A program made the position numbers and the translations under genes. A DNA stretch of 64,000 nt, from the NCBI GenBank assembly GCA_009823395.1, contig CM020507.1:10778001-10842000 (forward strand), in the 5' to 3' direction. This DNA comes from Thamnaconus septentrionalis (Eukaryota > Chordata > Actinopteri > Tetraodontiformes > Monacanthidae). Shown in pieces: positions 11,801 to 24,425 of the stretch (the stretch's first letter is position 1; each line of letters opens with the position of its first letter). A model generated the notes under the pieces. It was not told where the DNA came from, made no database searches, and saw only the letters and a program-made list of their open reading frames with translations.

Positions 11801-14340
11801 TCTTTTGTTGTGGGGGACGTTTGCTGCTGTCATCTTGTAAGCACGCAAACGCACACAAACACAATATTTCTCTGACCAACTAAATGGTGCCATTTGTGTT
11901 ATTATAAACACAACGTTAACGGTAATGCTAACCACATTATTTACAGAACCGGCGAGGTTTTTTGATGCTGATTAGCCTGCACGTGCCCTCGAGTGTCTTA
12001 AGGCAGCTGAACACACACTTAATGAAAACCTTTTGTTTCATTTATGGTGGAATTTTTTTTCTTCCCCTTTTTGTTTTAAAGCAAAATTAGAATTATTAGA
12101 CTATAGCGTGACTTCAAACATTCTAACACGCACGCTCTAAGCCAGCACACTAATCTTACATTAATTTAATTTAAGATGTGTGTCCTTAAGGGATTAAAAA
12201 CAAGACTGCTGTGATTGATTTGGGGAAATAAGAAAAAAGGAAAGCATCAGTAAAAGCCTTGCCAGGGCGTTTTAGTTGTTCGTGTCTTTCAGAGGTGCAC
12301 ACGTGGCAGGACTTCAGTGGGCTTTTCTTGGCGAACATGAAATACAAAAACGCTGGGAATTAGAAATGAGATAGAGGGGAGCTGGACCAGCTCAGGGGTG
12401 ACAGTCTTGCGGCGCAGCAAGGAGAGTGGAGTCGAGGCAGGGGAGAGGAAAGCATGCTATCGAGAGAGCAACAGCGCTGTAAATCTTTCTTTGAGCATGT
12501 AGTCCTCTCCATAATGGAAATGGGAAAATGCATTTTCATGATTCATGGTGCACATTTCCACTTACGGTCTGCAAATCATTAGAGCACCAGATGTCATATT
12601 TTCTGTGGCCTAAATGGCAGCGTCGATGTTCTAATGCTGGGTGGGGGGGAAGAGGAAACAGACATGACGAGAGAGCATGAAGGAGGAAATGGACTTGATG
12701 CAAGAGTGGAGCTAAGCTCAAGACAATGAGCTCTGGTTCCCAGGGAACGCGACGGCGTCAGAACCGCTATCAAATGTAACAACTAGCTTAAAAAAGGTGG
12801 TCAGGTGCGTTTCAAGCAGAGTTGGTTTTTAATTTTTGTCAAAAACATAAAAAAAAGTAGAAATTTACTGCAGCTGTGCAACACACAGCGTCTTGCCTTG
12901 CCTAACTTTTTATTCCATAAACCAAACTCAAGCTTGGAGCCACTAGTTTGTTGACCTCTAAACACTCGGAGGTTAATTGTAGCGCAGCACCATCGGCTTT
13001 ATGAGAAGAATTTGCATATTTCATTAAAGACTTTCCGTTGGAAACCAAAACTAACATGACACCTTTAACGGGTTGCGCATTAAAATCGGCAGCTCTGACT
13101 AGAAGGTTGTTGGCTGCCTGGTAGAATTTTTTTTATCCTGCTGTCCAAGGTTTAATTAAGCTGCCGATGTGCCCACAGAATATACAGTAGAGGGAGGCAA
13201 AGTCAAAATGCTAATCCACACTCATAGTAGCGCATAAAGGCGAGCATAAATGATCAGTCTCTGAAGCTCTCACACTGCTCTAACATGTAATTAAAGTGGT
13301 CACTTTAACTTCACACATTCAGCTCTTCTTAAAAAAAACCCAAAACAAACCCTGTGGCCTCCCTGTCTCCCTGCCTGCTGTTGTCTCTGTGTTGAACTGA
13401 ATGTGTTCAACTCACTGCACTTCCTCCACTCTGATTGGTGGAGAGACTCTCATGCAACGTTGCTCCTGTTTAACTCATGTTTTGCTGTTACGATGCTGTA
13501 AAGTTTTCCTCCTTCTTTGCCCTCAGGGCCCATATTTTGCAGACCTTCAGAGCTTCACTCAGCACGCCGGTCAGGTTGACTTGGAGGAGCCCTGACCAAT
13601 TATATTAGCCCAGCAACCTCCATGAACGTCGGGGGAAGCAGCGTGTTTAGCCCTTTGCTGCAAAAACAGGTTTTAGCTTCCTGTTAAAACTGCACCGTCA
13701 CATTTTTTGGAGCGGTACCAAACTTTGCCTTTAGAGGGTGAAATAAGAATATAATAAGTGTTCTGATGTTAGCAACCGAGAAAATGTATTGGTGCCCTTT
13801 GTGACATCACAAAGGGGCTTATTTTTTTTCCGGCTGTGTGTCTTAGCAAACACTTTCTGATATGTTGAGCGACCGAAACAAAGTGAATTTTGGATCACGT
13901 GGAACCTTGAGGTTCGGTTTAATGCTCCAACACGTCGGTGTCTGTGGGCCCTGTGTGGGATGTGTTTCATTCCTCCTGCGTTGCCAGACAGGGTCACAAG
14001 TCCCCTCCTGCATCTCTCGCAGCCCCGTGCTCCTCACCTCCTCCACCCCCTCCGCCGTGAAAGTCAGACTCGGAGTTCGTCTGCCGCCAGTCCTTCGCAT
14101 AAAAATGCGCGCTCGTCTCCGTCTCTTGTCTCAAGAGGCCCTCCTCCTCGTGCCTCGGCTGCTCGTCGCCTGTGATTGCGATCTATGTGCCTTTGGTGCT
14201 ACCTCCGCGCCACACCGTTTCCACACAGTGTTATCACCCGCCGCATACATCTTGTCCCCAGATGAATATTTTGGTCGCTCGCTTGTTTCCAGTTTGTCGC
14301 TCGGGGTGACGGCTATCAGATGGAGATGAGGACAGGGAGA

Positions 14341-14365
14341 CACACACACACACACACACACACAC
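14341..14365. repeat. (CA)n microsatellite
   Basis: About 12 CA units ending in cgcgca. Confidence 0.95.
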
Positions 14366-15502
14366 GCGCACCAATGTGAATGTGAATTTGTGTGCTCTTT
14401 ACACGAAGGCATTGTTCATTTTCCTCATTGTCCTTATTTTTTCTTTTTTTTTTTTGTCAACTTAACATTGACATTGATATGCAAGAAGCCGGATCTCTGA
14501 AATTAATTCACGGAGAAATGAAGAGATTTTTTTTTCTTGAATCCCTCTTTAATATCTGATAGTGTTTTCATGAGCACATTCCCAAGACATCCGTAGAGAC
14601 AAGGCCCCACTGCTGTATGAATATAATAGGGACGCACTGTTCGTTTTGGGCATCTGAATTAATCAAGTAGTGGCGTTTTATCAGAGATGTGTGTTGTAAG
14701 TCCTGGCTCGATGAAGAACCCGCACATAAATAAATATTTCATCGCCCTCCTCATTTTTTTTTTCCGGGTCTTTCATTTTTTCATTCGATTTTCTGCCTTT
14801 AAACTGTCATTTAAATACAACTTTATATGAATGGAAAATACATTTGTTTCTTTTCAGAGTCAAAGCGCAAATAAATGGCTGAATGGCTGTGTGAGTGAGG
14901 CTTGTTTGAGGATGATGGAAAGATACAGAAATATTCCCGTCTGTTATACTCGGCGTACACTGATCTAAAGTGTCAAAAATCAATCAAAATGCAGGATAAT
15001 TGTGGTTGTGCAAAGTTGAAGACTGAAATGGTTTTTACAAAGGAAAGCAATTCATGTGGATTCTTCTGGATGTTGAGCAGCATTGCTGCTTGGAATTTAA
15101 CAGTTTGTGTTTAAAGTTAAAATTGTGTGAGCAGGCACAAAGAGGGACGGAAAATTATGTTAATAAATACAAGCAATGTGAAAAAAAATAAATGAAGGCC
15201 TGTTTATTAATACTCAATTTATTACTGGCCTCATTTATGGAGGCTCTAGAAAAAAAATAATGTTTTTGTGCAGAAAATAAGAAAATATCAGCCACATTTC
15301 AAAAACTATAACTGGTCAAAATGTCTAAACTATATATTAGACGCTAATGAAACATGTATTTTCCATATTAACAGAACACGCTGAAGTGTGTAGCGTCACA
15401 AAAGCACTCCTTCCCCACTTTGAAACCAGTCCGCTGATGCACACAGTGGCACAACCCACTGCGGTTGAACTGGTAATAGAAATGCAAATCCAAGCACCTT
15501 GG

Positions 15503-15527
15503 TCTGTCTGTCTGTCTGTCTGTCTGT
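15503..15527. repeat. (TCTG)n microsatellite
   Basis: About six TCTG units. Confidence 0.95.
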
Positions 15528-17639
15528 AGCCTTAAGTGCTGCTGGAAAAGCCCCGAGGCCTACTCAGCAACATCCCACCCGCTCTGGGAATTTATTCCAA
15601 AATAAGCACAACTGTTCAAAGAGTCCTAAAAAAAAGAAAGAAAGAAATACAGCTGAAGATACTGACACTCTCTCACACACATTCTACCACAGAGCATGTG
15701 GTGTTTAGATGTGGTTTTGACGTTGACTTGCAGTTCTTCTTTATTGGAATTCGCTGGGAAGTGCTTGCTATTGTGGTCAGCAAAAAAATGTGGTGGGAGT
15801 TACCACACATATTGTTAGTAATGGTCAGCATTCTGGAGGGGGGGAGAAAAAAAATGCAAAGACACACACGGCCAAGGACCGAAACAAAACTGGGCCGCTC
15901 TAGAATAACAGAGCTTCATGGCAACTAGTTCTCAAGAGCCCAGCCAGAAATGCCAAGATCACTACAAGTCTTCCGCTGGATTACATCTTTATCCAGTGAG
16001 CACTGAAAGAAAAATATCTGCGAGACTCGACTTTTTTTTTTTTTTTGTTCAAAAACAAAAGGCATGAAAGAGTGGTTGGAAAGAATTGAAATGGACCGCG
16101 GACAAGGACCAAACTGTGCTCATCCGTTCTGCGTGCTTTAGTGCTCTACCTAAAGTTACATTTAAATACGTCCACTAATGGGACCCTATGGACCATTTCA
16201 TTCTTTCTGCTGCGGTGGGAAGTAGGAAGGATGGGCCCGGCAACGCTCTTGAACTTGCATTAAAAGAAGAATGCCTTTGATTCCTTTTTCTGTTGATACA
16301 GGAGGACGCTGTACGAATTTTGCTGGCTAATGATCTCCCTCTGCGATTCATTGTGCTTCTAAAAACATCACAGGCAGACGTGTACAAAGTGGTTGTTGTG
16401 CGATGGATTCAACCTGGTAGTGCAGCTCGGGCCAAACTCTGCCCAAATCCGACGGAGTTTGAGGGGAGTCGTAAATAAGCCTGGTCTGGTCGTATGCTGC
16501 AATCATTCTGTTTTTTACATCTGACGGTGAACCCAGGCAACATGCTATTCAGCCAAAGTTTGTGTCATGCGATTGCTGTTACTTATGGACACAGCCTTGC
16601 TTAACTCAACCACCAGGCATAAGGTATCCACCACCTACTATTTACTCAGGACTTTACCGCCCTGTGGTTTAAGTGTGGTTTATCATCGCGGCGTCTTAGC
16701 CCCCTATTTCGCCATCGGCTGCTGAAGGAAGCTGCAGAAAATCGGCCAGTTCAGCTCATCAGGAAACAGCATCATCTCATTTGTTGCGGTTCCCATGCCA
16801 AATTAGTCAAGGGATGCTGGGATTAGGATGAGAATGAGGGTTACACCAACTGCAACCTGGGTAAGGCAGACATGTTTGTGCTCTCGAATCTGCGAGCACC
16901 ACGTTTGTGCGCGAGGGGAGCAAAGAAAAAAAAAAAGTCTGTAGTTTCAGTGCATATTTGCATTGTGCGACTGTGTGCATACTCGTGTCTTTACGTTCTG
17001 TCTTGTGCGGATGACTGATCTCTAACTAGCGCGGCTCCCTCCACCACAGATGGTGCGAATGAGGATGCCAGCGCCACGATTCTTCCAAGCCCAGTTGGGG
17101 CCAGAATGATTGTCTGAGATCTTGGAAGGGCTGGAAGACAGAATGAGGCGCAAATTAGTCTTGTTAGCGAAGGACAATGGGACTGACACGCAGCTGTCTA
17201 ATCTGATATCTGAAACATGAAGGGAACATTCAGATTTGGTGGGAGGGCCAAGAACATGTTGTGTTGGTCGAAAGGAAGCACTTGCTGAGCCACGTTCCAT
17301 CTGAAGAGCTGGCGTATCGTAGCAAAAACTGCACAATGGGGGAACACATTATTCATTCTCTATGTTCGAACCTTAAACCGCCAAACCACTGTGTTGCTTT
17401 GTCTGGTCTCATAGGTTCCACTCATTTGTCTGCAGTTGGAAGCAAATTCAGATCCCACTCGGAAATGAAAGCTGATTCTGTGGAGGTGGACTTGGATTGG
17501 AAGATCACAGCTTAATTACCACAGAAATTGACCTTATTAGTCGCAGTACAAATGCTCTGTTGCAGTACGAAACAAACAAAAAAAAGTGCATAAAAGTACT
17601 TTCACATAGGGCTACTGCTGCTGGATGATTTGGCTAATC

Positions 17640-17950
17640 TGGGGTAGCTGCCTGCCAAGAAGTGGCCACGGTTGCTTGAAATTAATGGCGGTCATAAAAG
17701 CTATAGGAGATACAGCCGCATCTCTGTGCAGATCAAAAATAATAATAAGCAAAAGCAGAGAGCCGTTTTCCATAAGTTTCTTTTTGGCTCTTTTTCTGCC
17801 CTCAGTAAGTAATTATGGTGCAGCGCTCCTAACCTTAATGTTGAAATCATATAGTTTATTGCCGGAGAAAACAAAATGATCCCCCTTGATGATACAGGGC
17901 ACAAATCATTTTAAATGTGTCATAAAGTTTGCAAATTGAGGGTGCGAAGT
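17640..17950. promoter_or_regulatory. Candidate non-coding regulatory block
   Basis: The stretch is complex and repeat-free with motifs such as gaaattaatggcggtcataaa, agtaagtaattatgg and gcacaaatcatttt. It has stops in all frames. It resembles a conserved non-coding element by composition only. Confidence 0.25.
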
Positions 17951-19314
17951 TTTGATGTATCACACAATTTTTGGCCTGACGTTTACTTTCTTTGGCACTG
18001 TTCAAGGCTGACCCTCGAACCTGGTGTACGCGGGGTTTTTTGAATGATAACGAGCCGTGTCGCTCACAGCCAAAAGCACTTCTTGGTGTATTTTCCCCCC
18101 TCTGTGAGGGATCGCAAGTGGGCTAGATCAAGAGTTCCGCCGTTCTGTTTCAAGACCTTACAGGACCATGCTGAATGACAACCAGTTTGGCTGCTTTCAT
18201 TGGTTCTTTGACAGGTCTGGTCAACATGTACGGTGGGGTTCATGACTTTAGCCTCGTCTCCTCTGAATGGGAGCGGAAAGCGCCAGAGCATAAATCAGCT
18301 GTGGTGTGATAATGGACGAGGGGTACGATGAGAAGCTGCAAATTGCCTTTCACTGTGTCCTCCCCTTTGGATCATTAGCCGCGCTCCCACTTGACGCCGC
18401 ACATCAGGAAAGTACAGTACATGTAACCATTAGAATACCAGTCAAGCAAATTTTAGGGCTCATTTGCACAGCCTGTCAGAAGACGTGGAGGTACGAGAGC
18501 CGGCGAGTGAAGTGATTAATGCCTGGCCCCATTTTATTCTTCAACAAAATGGATTACCTCAAAATAATCCCATTTATGGCTTCATAAATATCTTTACTAG
18601 AATTCATTTGCCTCAAGCCCTCGCTTGTTTGTAGCAGTCACATGTTGTTAATTCACATCTGGAATTATTCACCCCCCCACTGCTGTTTTTTTCCCCCAAA
18701 GACAATCAAATGCAGTCATTCTTGCACATATGCACATCATTTTGATACAAGCTGAACAACGACCATTGTATAAGCCTTTTAATCAGGAAACTGGGGATAA
18801 ATCCTGACAAGCCAAGTCTTAAAATAAAAAAAGCAAAATTGAAACCGCCAACAGTGTGAGCCTTGGCCGAAATCCCTCATTCTGGATGGGCTTGCTATCA
18901 CTGTTGACCTTCCAGTCCCAAGTCACTTTTAATTACCCCATGACTCAGCGGGCCGGACAGCCAGCTAGTCAGCTTGACTGCCTTCCTGGGCCAACCTGGA
19001 GCCACGGCAGAAGAGAGCAGACTTTAAGGACCGGAGCTTTGACACTTTGAGAGATAGCAGCCGCACGGCAGTCTGGGGTTTTGCAGCAACTGTCTTTCTT
19101 GGCGCTGGATGTAGGGCCCAGTAATATTCAGCACATTCCCTACATGGCTAATATCTTCTGGGCAGCGTCTTAGCCAGTAAAAATACACTCATTTCCAGGC
19201 ATTGGAACTGGTTTGTATCCAGGTTACCCCTGACAATTTATGGAAAAATCTGGGGGAAATGAGGAGGGCAAAATGGAACTTTTTTTTGAGTGTAGGGTAA
19301 TGATGTTTGGCTGC

Positions 19315-19318
<4 letters not shown>

Positions 19319-19351
<33 letters not shown>
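19319..19351. repeat. Poly(A) run of 33
   Basis: An uninterrupted A run. No retroelement body was recognised directly before it, so it may be a simple homopolymer. Confidence 0.9.
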
Positions 19352-19353
<2 letters not shown>

Positions 19354-22300
19354 AGGTATTGAGCAGCATTAAGTCCAATAACTCAACCAAGTTCTTCTTA
19401 AAAATGTCAAAACTTAAAAAACAAAACTTTCAAAAACATTTCATGAAATAATCTGGAATATACTTCACTTTGGATGACATGCAAATCAAATTGAGCCAAT
19501 GTGATTCTGATCCCTGTTTTAGGGATTGGCTGCTCCATTCTGCACGGCTCACTCATGACCCAGAGTCCCTGGGTAGACTTGAACTACAGTTGAAAAGCCT
19601 TTCATTGGTCTTTTTGAGCACAAACACTTAAGACATGTGGGAGCTTAAAACAGAGCAACACAATGCAAAAAAACTTTTAATATATTTACCATGTCTGAAA
19701 AGGAGTGGGAAGACATCCTAGCCCTCAGTAAGCAACACTCATTTCCATACAGGAAGTTAATAGAGACTGGAAACAATATTTGTCAAGGCACTTTGTGCAC
19801 TAATGGGTATTGCTCATACATCTTGTCTTCATTAAATGTGTTGCCTCTTGATGCCCTTCCAAGTTTGCCTTTTCACAACAACATGCAAGACAAATCACCA
19901 AACGCACAAACATCTCACACTCTTATCATATCATCTTGTCTTATGACATTTTTTTGATTTATTTTTTTGCCAGGTATAAAGTCTAAAAGGCTTTCGGAGA
20001 GGAGGGATGTTTGTTTCCTTGATTGTTTTTTTTTTTTTTTGGTGACCTCTGACCTCTGAGGAGATGCTTTGACAGTTATACTGTAATCAATGTGTTATTA
20101 CTTTGGCACCTGATGAAGGGAGATTTCACTTGAAAATCTTAAATCTGCTTGTCAGCTTGGGCTTAAAAACCTTCTAATTGCACCCATGGTTTTAAATTCG
20201 TATTAGCTCTGTTCTGGGAGGTTGAATCCTAATAGATTGCTCATGTTCTGTACTGCAACATCCCACTTGAGGCTGTGTTGTTACACTGATCACAGGTGTG
20301 ATGCGATGGTCCGTATTTGTTCATTTAACCACTCATCTCAGCAAGTTGGCAAACTGACCATCATTACTAAATCGACCTTAAGTTCTGCTGCGAAAACGCA
20401 GCCTTTCCCAATTATTGGTGGGTGTGGCGGCAACCACACTTGCCGCCAAGCACTGCCTGACTTTGTTTTCATTTGGACTCGTATCAGAGACTTCAGTCCG
20501 AGAGTGAAGGCCGGTTGGAGCGCTGCGCTGTCTGCTTCGTGCCCCAGCTTGCACTCGTCTCCCCCCGGTGATCACAGTGAACTTAGTTGTCACCGTCAAG
20601 TCAATGCTGCTGCACTAGCCTGAGTCTGGTGATGGAATTTACCGCAAATAAGTGTTAAGAACACCTGTGAAGCTGAGCCATAGATGAAGCTATGAAGCAG
20701 TCATACTGCACGGCTCGTGGAATGCCTCCTGTCCAGTACAAATGCTCTGTGAGAACTGACTCTTGTTCGTTTTCCATTATCACTTGCAGGCATTGACACT
20801 TGCCAAGCACAATAGCCTGCAGTAAACACCGCAGACAGCCACATGTACAACAAAGTCTCGTGTGTATGTGAGATTTCGAAAAAAAATAAAAATAAAAAAT
20901 CAAATCCTGTCGGCACCAACAGGCCGGTGAGAACACTGAGAGGTATTTGCTGCTAATCTAATTGAAGTAAAAACGAGCTCATCAGCCTGTTTTTGGGGCT
21001 TTGGCTCCACTCAATCTGTGGTTTGCATTCCTGCGGAAGATTTCCTACGCGGTGGTGAGCAGTTTGAGCCGGAGCACCGATTCAAATTGTATATTTCTCC
21101 CCCGAATCTGTTGGTCATCAGACTGAATCTGCTCAGTTGTTTTTGGACAGACCCTATCATTCCACATGCAAAGGGAAACATTTTAATGATCATTATCATC
21201 CTGTCCGCATGTCAGCGTGGGATAATGAAGTCAGCCGGTACCGTTGTATCTGCTTATTGATTCAAAGAAATCCATTGCTGGTGCTGTTGTTACACGCTTC
21301 ACCATGTTTTGATATTACAGCGCTGTTAAAGGAAACCAATCTCTTGCCTCGCCTCAGGTCAAGATTGATGTGTTGAGAGTCACGGCCCAGACCAGATCCC
21401 CAGTGGTCAGTGAGAAACTGGCCGGTACTGGTTCCTGCTCCCCTCCACCTTTTCCTTCCCTTCATCCATCCCTTTGACGTCGAGACTATTCCACAGTGGG
21501 CTGCTGGAAATCCCCCTCCCCTCCTGTCCGTTGAAAGGCATCCTTCACTGGCACTCAGCAGCCATTTCTGTGAGACTTGTAATTCAGCTCAGGATAAATA
21601 CAAAATGCATCTCAATCTTTCAGGCGCTTGCAAAATGACTGGCGGTCAGCCTGGGGAAGGAAACACTTTGACAGGAAAAATGTTTCCTCCTTGACGGCCC
21701 GGGACACGTCAGCGTGGGTCTACAGGCAGTATTTCAGTGCCTGAGCAGTCAAACTGAACAGGACCGTGTTTTCCTATCTTGACAAAGTCGACACGGCTTA
21801 ATTAGCATGTTTTCTAACCAAACAACTTCCATGTTTAGCCAAGGAAAAGCTGTACTGTTTCAGGGACCGTGAACAATAAACTGTAACGTTGCAGGAAAGT
21901 GAAGGGTGCAGCAGGCAACGGCCAATTACACTCTAACGTTTACTGCCAAATAAGTGGCAATTAGTAATTTGCTCATTTTTATATCATAAACCAACCTTCT
22001 GTTGGGAGGCGCCACATCTCATTTAACCGTGGCAGCTTGGCTTGAAAAGCTACCAGATACTGCCAAGAGACTTAGTTTTGATTGAAGGGGCTGCGTGTGT
22101 TATCGTTTCACCGTGCGATGTTGAAGTTTTTGCTTTGCACATAGAAAAACTGTGTCTGGAGCGTTGGAAGGAAGACATAACACAACCATCACTGTTTTGC
22201 AAACAAAATGACAAAGTTGCCGCATAATGTTGCAGTTGAGAGGGTGACCCTGTTGGTTTTCCTTCTCTGTTGTTTTCATGTAAATTGCAATTCAAGCTAC

Positions 22301-24154
22301 TGTTTTAGCCAGCTCTGTTATCGCTAGCATCAGACCGATACGCTGCTGTTAGCTGTTTGCTGTCAAGGAGTGGCTAATAGTTCAAAAAGCAGTGAGGAAG
22401 AACAAAGACTGTGCAATGTCACTATACAGAGTCTTGTACGTAACAAAATGTTTTTTTTTACCTGAAGTCTAAAAAGCTGCATTTTACCAACGGCTCCCCT
22501 CCTGCATGTTCAGAGGCTTATGACCCACGGACTGCTGTCCTGATATCCGTGCTCCCTGCTTCCCTTTTTTTTTTTTTACAAGGTTTAGCATTATATAGCT
22601 CTAGTTGCTTCTCTCCCCCCTTCAGACACGGCTTTATGATTCGAGATTTCATATCCCAGAGGTGTGTTTTGTCTCAGCGTCTAGCCACATTTCACTTTTT
22701 AACACTCCCTGTCAGGAAGGGGATATGTAATTTCCCTCTGTAAATCCGAGTGGAACGTTAGCTTCCCCTGGAAACACATGCTTTACCTTTGCAGACCTGA
22801 TGAAGGTTATAGCCTCTCCATCATCCTAATATTGTGCACCGACATTCGAGCGGGCGGGAAAGCTAACGCGCATGTGCAAGCGCGCATGTGCAAGCGCGCG
22901 CGCACACGCACACACAAACACTTACATCCGTGTGCATATTTGAGGCACACAGCAGCTTTTCTGCCCGGCGAGAGCGATATCATGTGACAGTGCTACAGGC
23001 CTTAGACGGCGCCCCACCGTGAAACTGTGAAATGTTATTATTTAGTTCCTTACCAGTGGTCTGTGTCGCCGTGAAGGACAGCGGGGCATACGGCGGGAGG
23101 GGGGTTTTGGGTTAAACACACGGAGATAAACACTGTGAAGCCACACTGAGCCTTTTAACTATGATTCATATTTGCATGTTCTTATTGCTTTTGGCAATCG
23201 TTCAGGTTTAATCAGTTTCTTTTAAGCAGCAAAATATGGGAATTCTTACGTCTTTTTTTTTTTTTCTCTTTCTATCATCGTCCTCCCCGTGACCTCTGTG
23301 GTAATTGCCTGAATAATTTCTCATTAGCCACAAGTTTTTGGTTGACTTCAATGGCCTCACGCAAGCGGGCCTCAAAGTGGAATTTCTGTTTAAAAGCAGA
23401 CTTTATGTGGGTGATGACTGCGGGAGAAAACGCAGGCGAAATTACCTCAACCGCCGAGGTTGGCATACACTCCCGTTAGGACATGGATTAAATTAATGCT
23501 CGGAGGAGGAGGAGGGGCACGTCGTCCGAGAGCCAATTACGCCAAGCCCGGCCACTGGACCGCATTATCTAATGAGCACTTACTCACACGTTGCACAACA
23601 GAGGAGTCTGCAGAAGGTGCACGCGCGAAAGTTCAGCCCCACCCAACTGCAACAGGGTGTGTGAAAATGAGATTTTCCACAACTTTGAGTGTTTTTCACA
23701 TCCCGACTCGGACTCTGGAGCACGGTGGCCTCCTGTGGCGCATGAAGCATGTTCTAACTCTCTGTCGCACGCACACACGCCCGCACACTCACCATAAAGG
23801 GCAACAACTAATTGATAAAATATGGTGTTCATTAAAGCTAATGGGCCCCCTTCTCAGCTGTGTACATGATACGTGGAGGCAGAAAGCTTCACCTCTGGCC
23901 TCCTCCTACCCAAGGTTTACTATAATGGAGGTGGGCCGCTAGTTACAGGAGACATTTTAAGTGCACAATTTTAAACATCTGTAACCAGATACAGTGCGAG
24001 GAAAGAAGCAGATCGTTGTGAGAGTGGCTCTACCGTCTGCACTGGGATCTCTGGAAATTATAACCTAAAACTGGTGCATGGAAACGCAGAAAACATTCCT
24101 TCCATGGATTTAGCAACCATCTTAGATTTCTATTTAATGGCCGCACTTTAGATA

Positions 24155-24425
24155 CGCTAACCAGCCACTTTATAAGGTTTGATGCAAATGTGTGATGCAA
24201 AATTGGAAGTGTTGCACTTTAGGATATGTTGCAAATACTGCAAATACTTCTACACTCTTCCTTCGTCTTCTACTGGCTTGTAACCAGTGGTTATTTGGGG
24301 TCCCATTTCTTTCCCTTGGTCTCCAACCAGTCTGCCCATTCTGACCTCTGACCCCTGACACCATCAAGGCTTTTTGGGATGATTCTCTGTAAACCCTCAA
24401 TGGTTGTGATGATATGAGAATCCTA
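24155..24425 (-). mobile_element. Internally deleted Tc1-like transposon relic
   Basis: On the minus strand the block reads from a transposase piece (VYRE, then LMVSGVRGQ, then a stretch matching the family's aaccactggttacaa) to a terminal repeat, ataaagtggctggt, at 24158-24172. Much of the transposase is missing between them. The same family is seen at 53.6-53.9 and 58.0-58.4 kb. It cannot encode a working protein. Confidence 0.7.

Larger units (their letters stand above)
4398..14340. other. Intergenic DNA
   Basis: No gene is recognised. The longest frames (167 codons, minus, 4442-4945; 125 codons, plus, 8495-8872) are in GC-rich or microsatellite sequence and resemble no protein known to me. 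The block holds a TTCC repeat, a TA repeat and the candidate regulatory stretch at 7840-8340. Confidence 0.6.
14366..24154. other. Intergenic DNA
   Basis: No gene is recognised. It includes a TCTG repeat, a 33-base A run at 19319-19351, a candidate regulatory stretch at 17640-17950, and an exon-like minus-strand frame at 23275-23466 described in the findings. The long frames at 20222-20623 and 23460-23942 (both plus) look like chance. Confidence 0.6.

Noticed and set aside
13862..14329. 155-codon plus-strand frame
   Set aside because: Overlapped by frames of similar length on both strands, as expected for GC-rich DNA; no domain.
23460..23942. 160-codon plus-strand frame
   Set aside because: Composition follows local GC and CA-rich sequence, no family resemblance.
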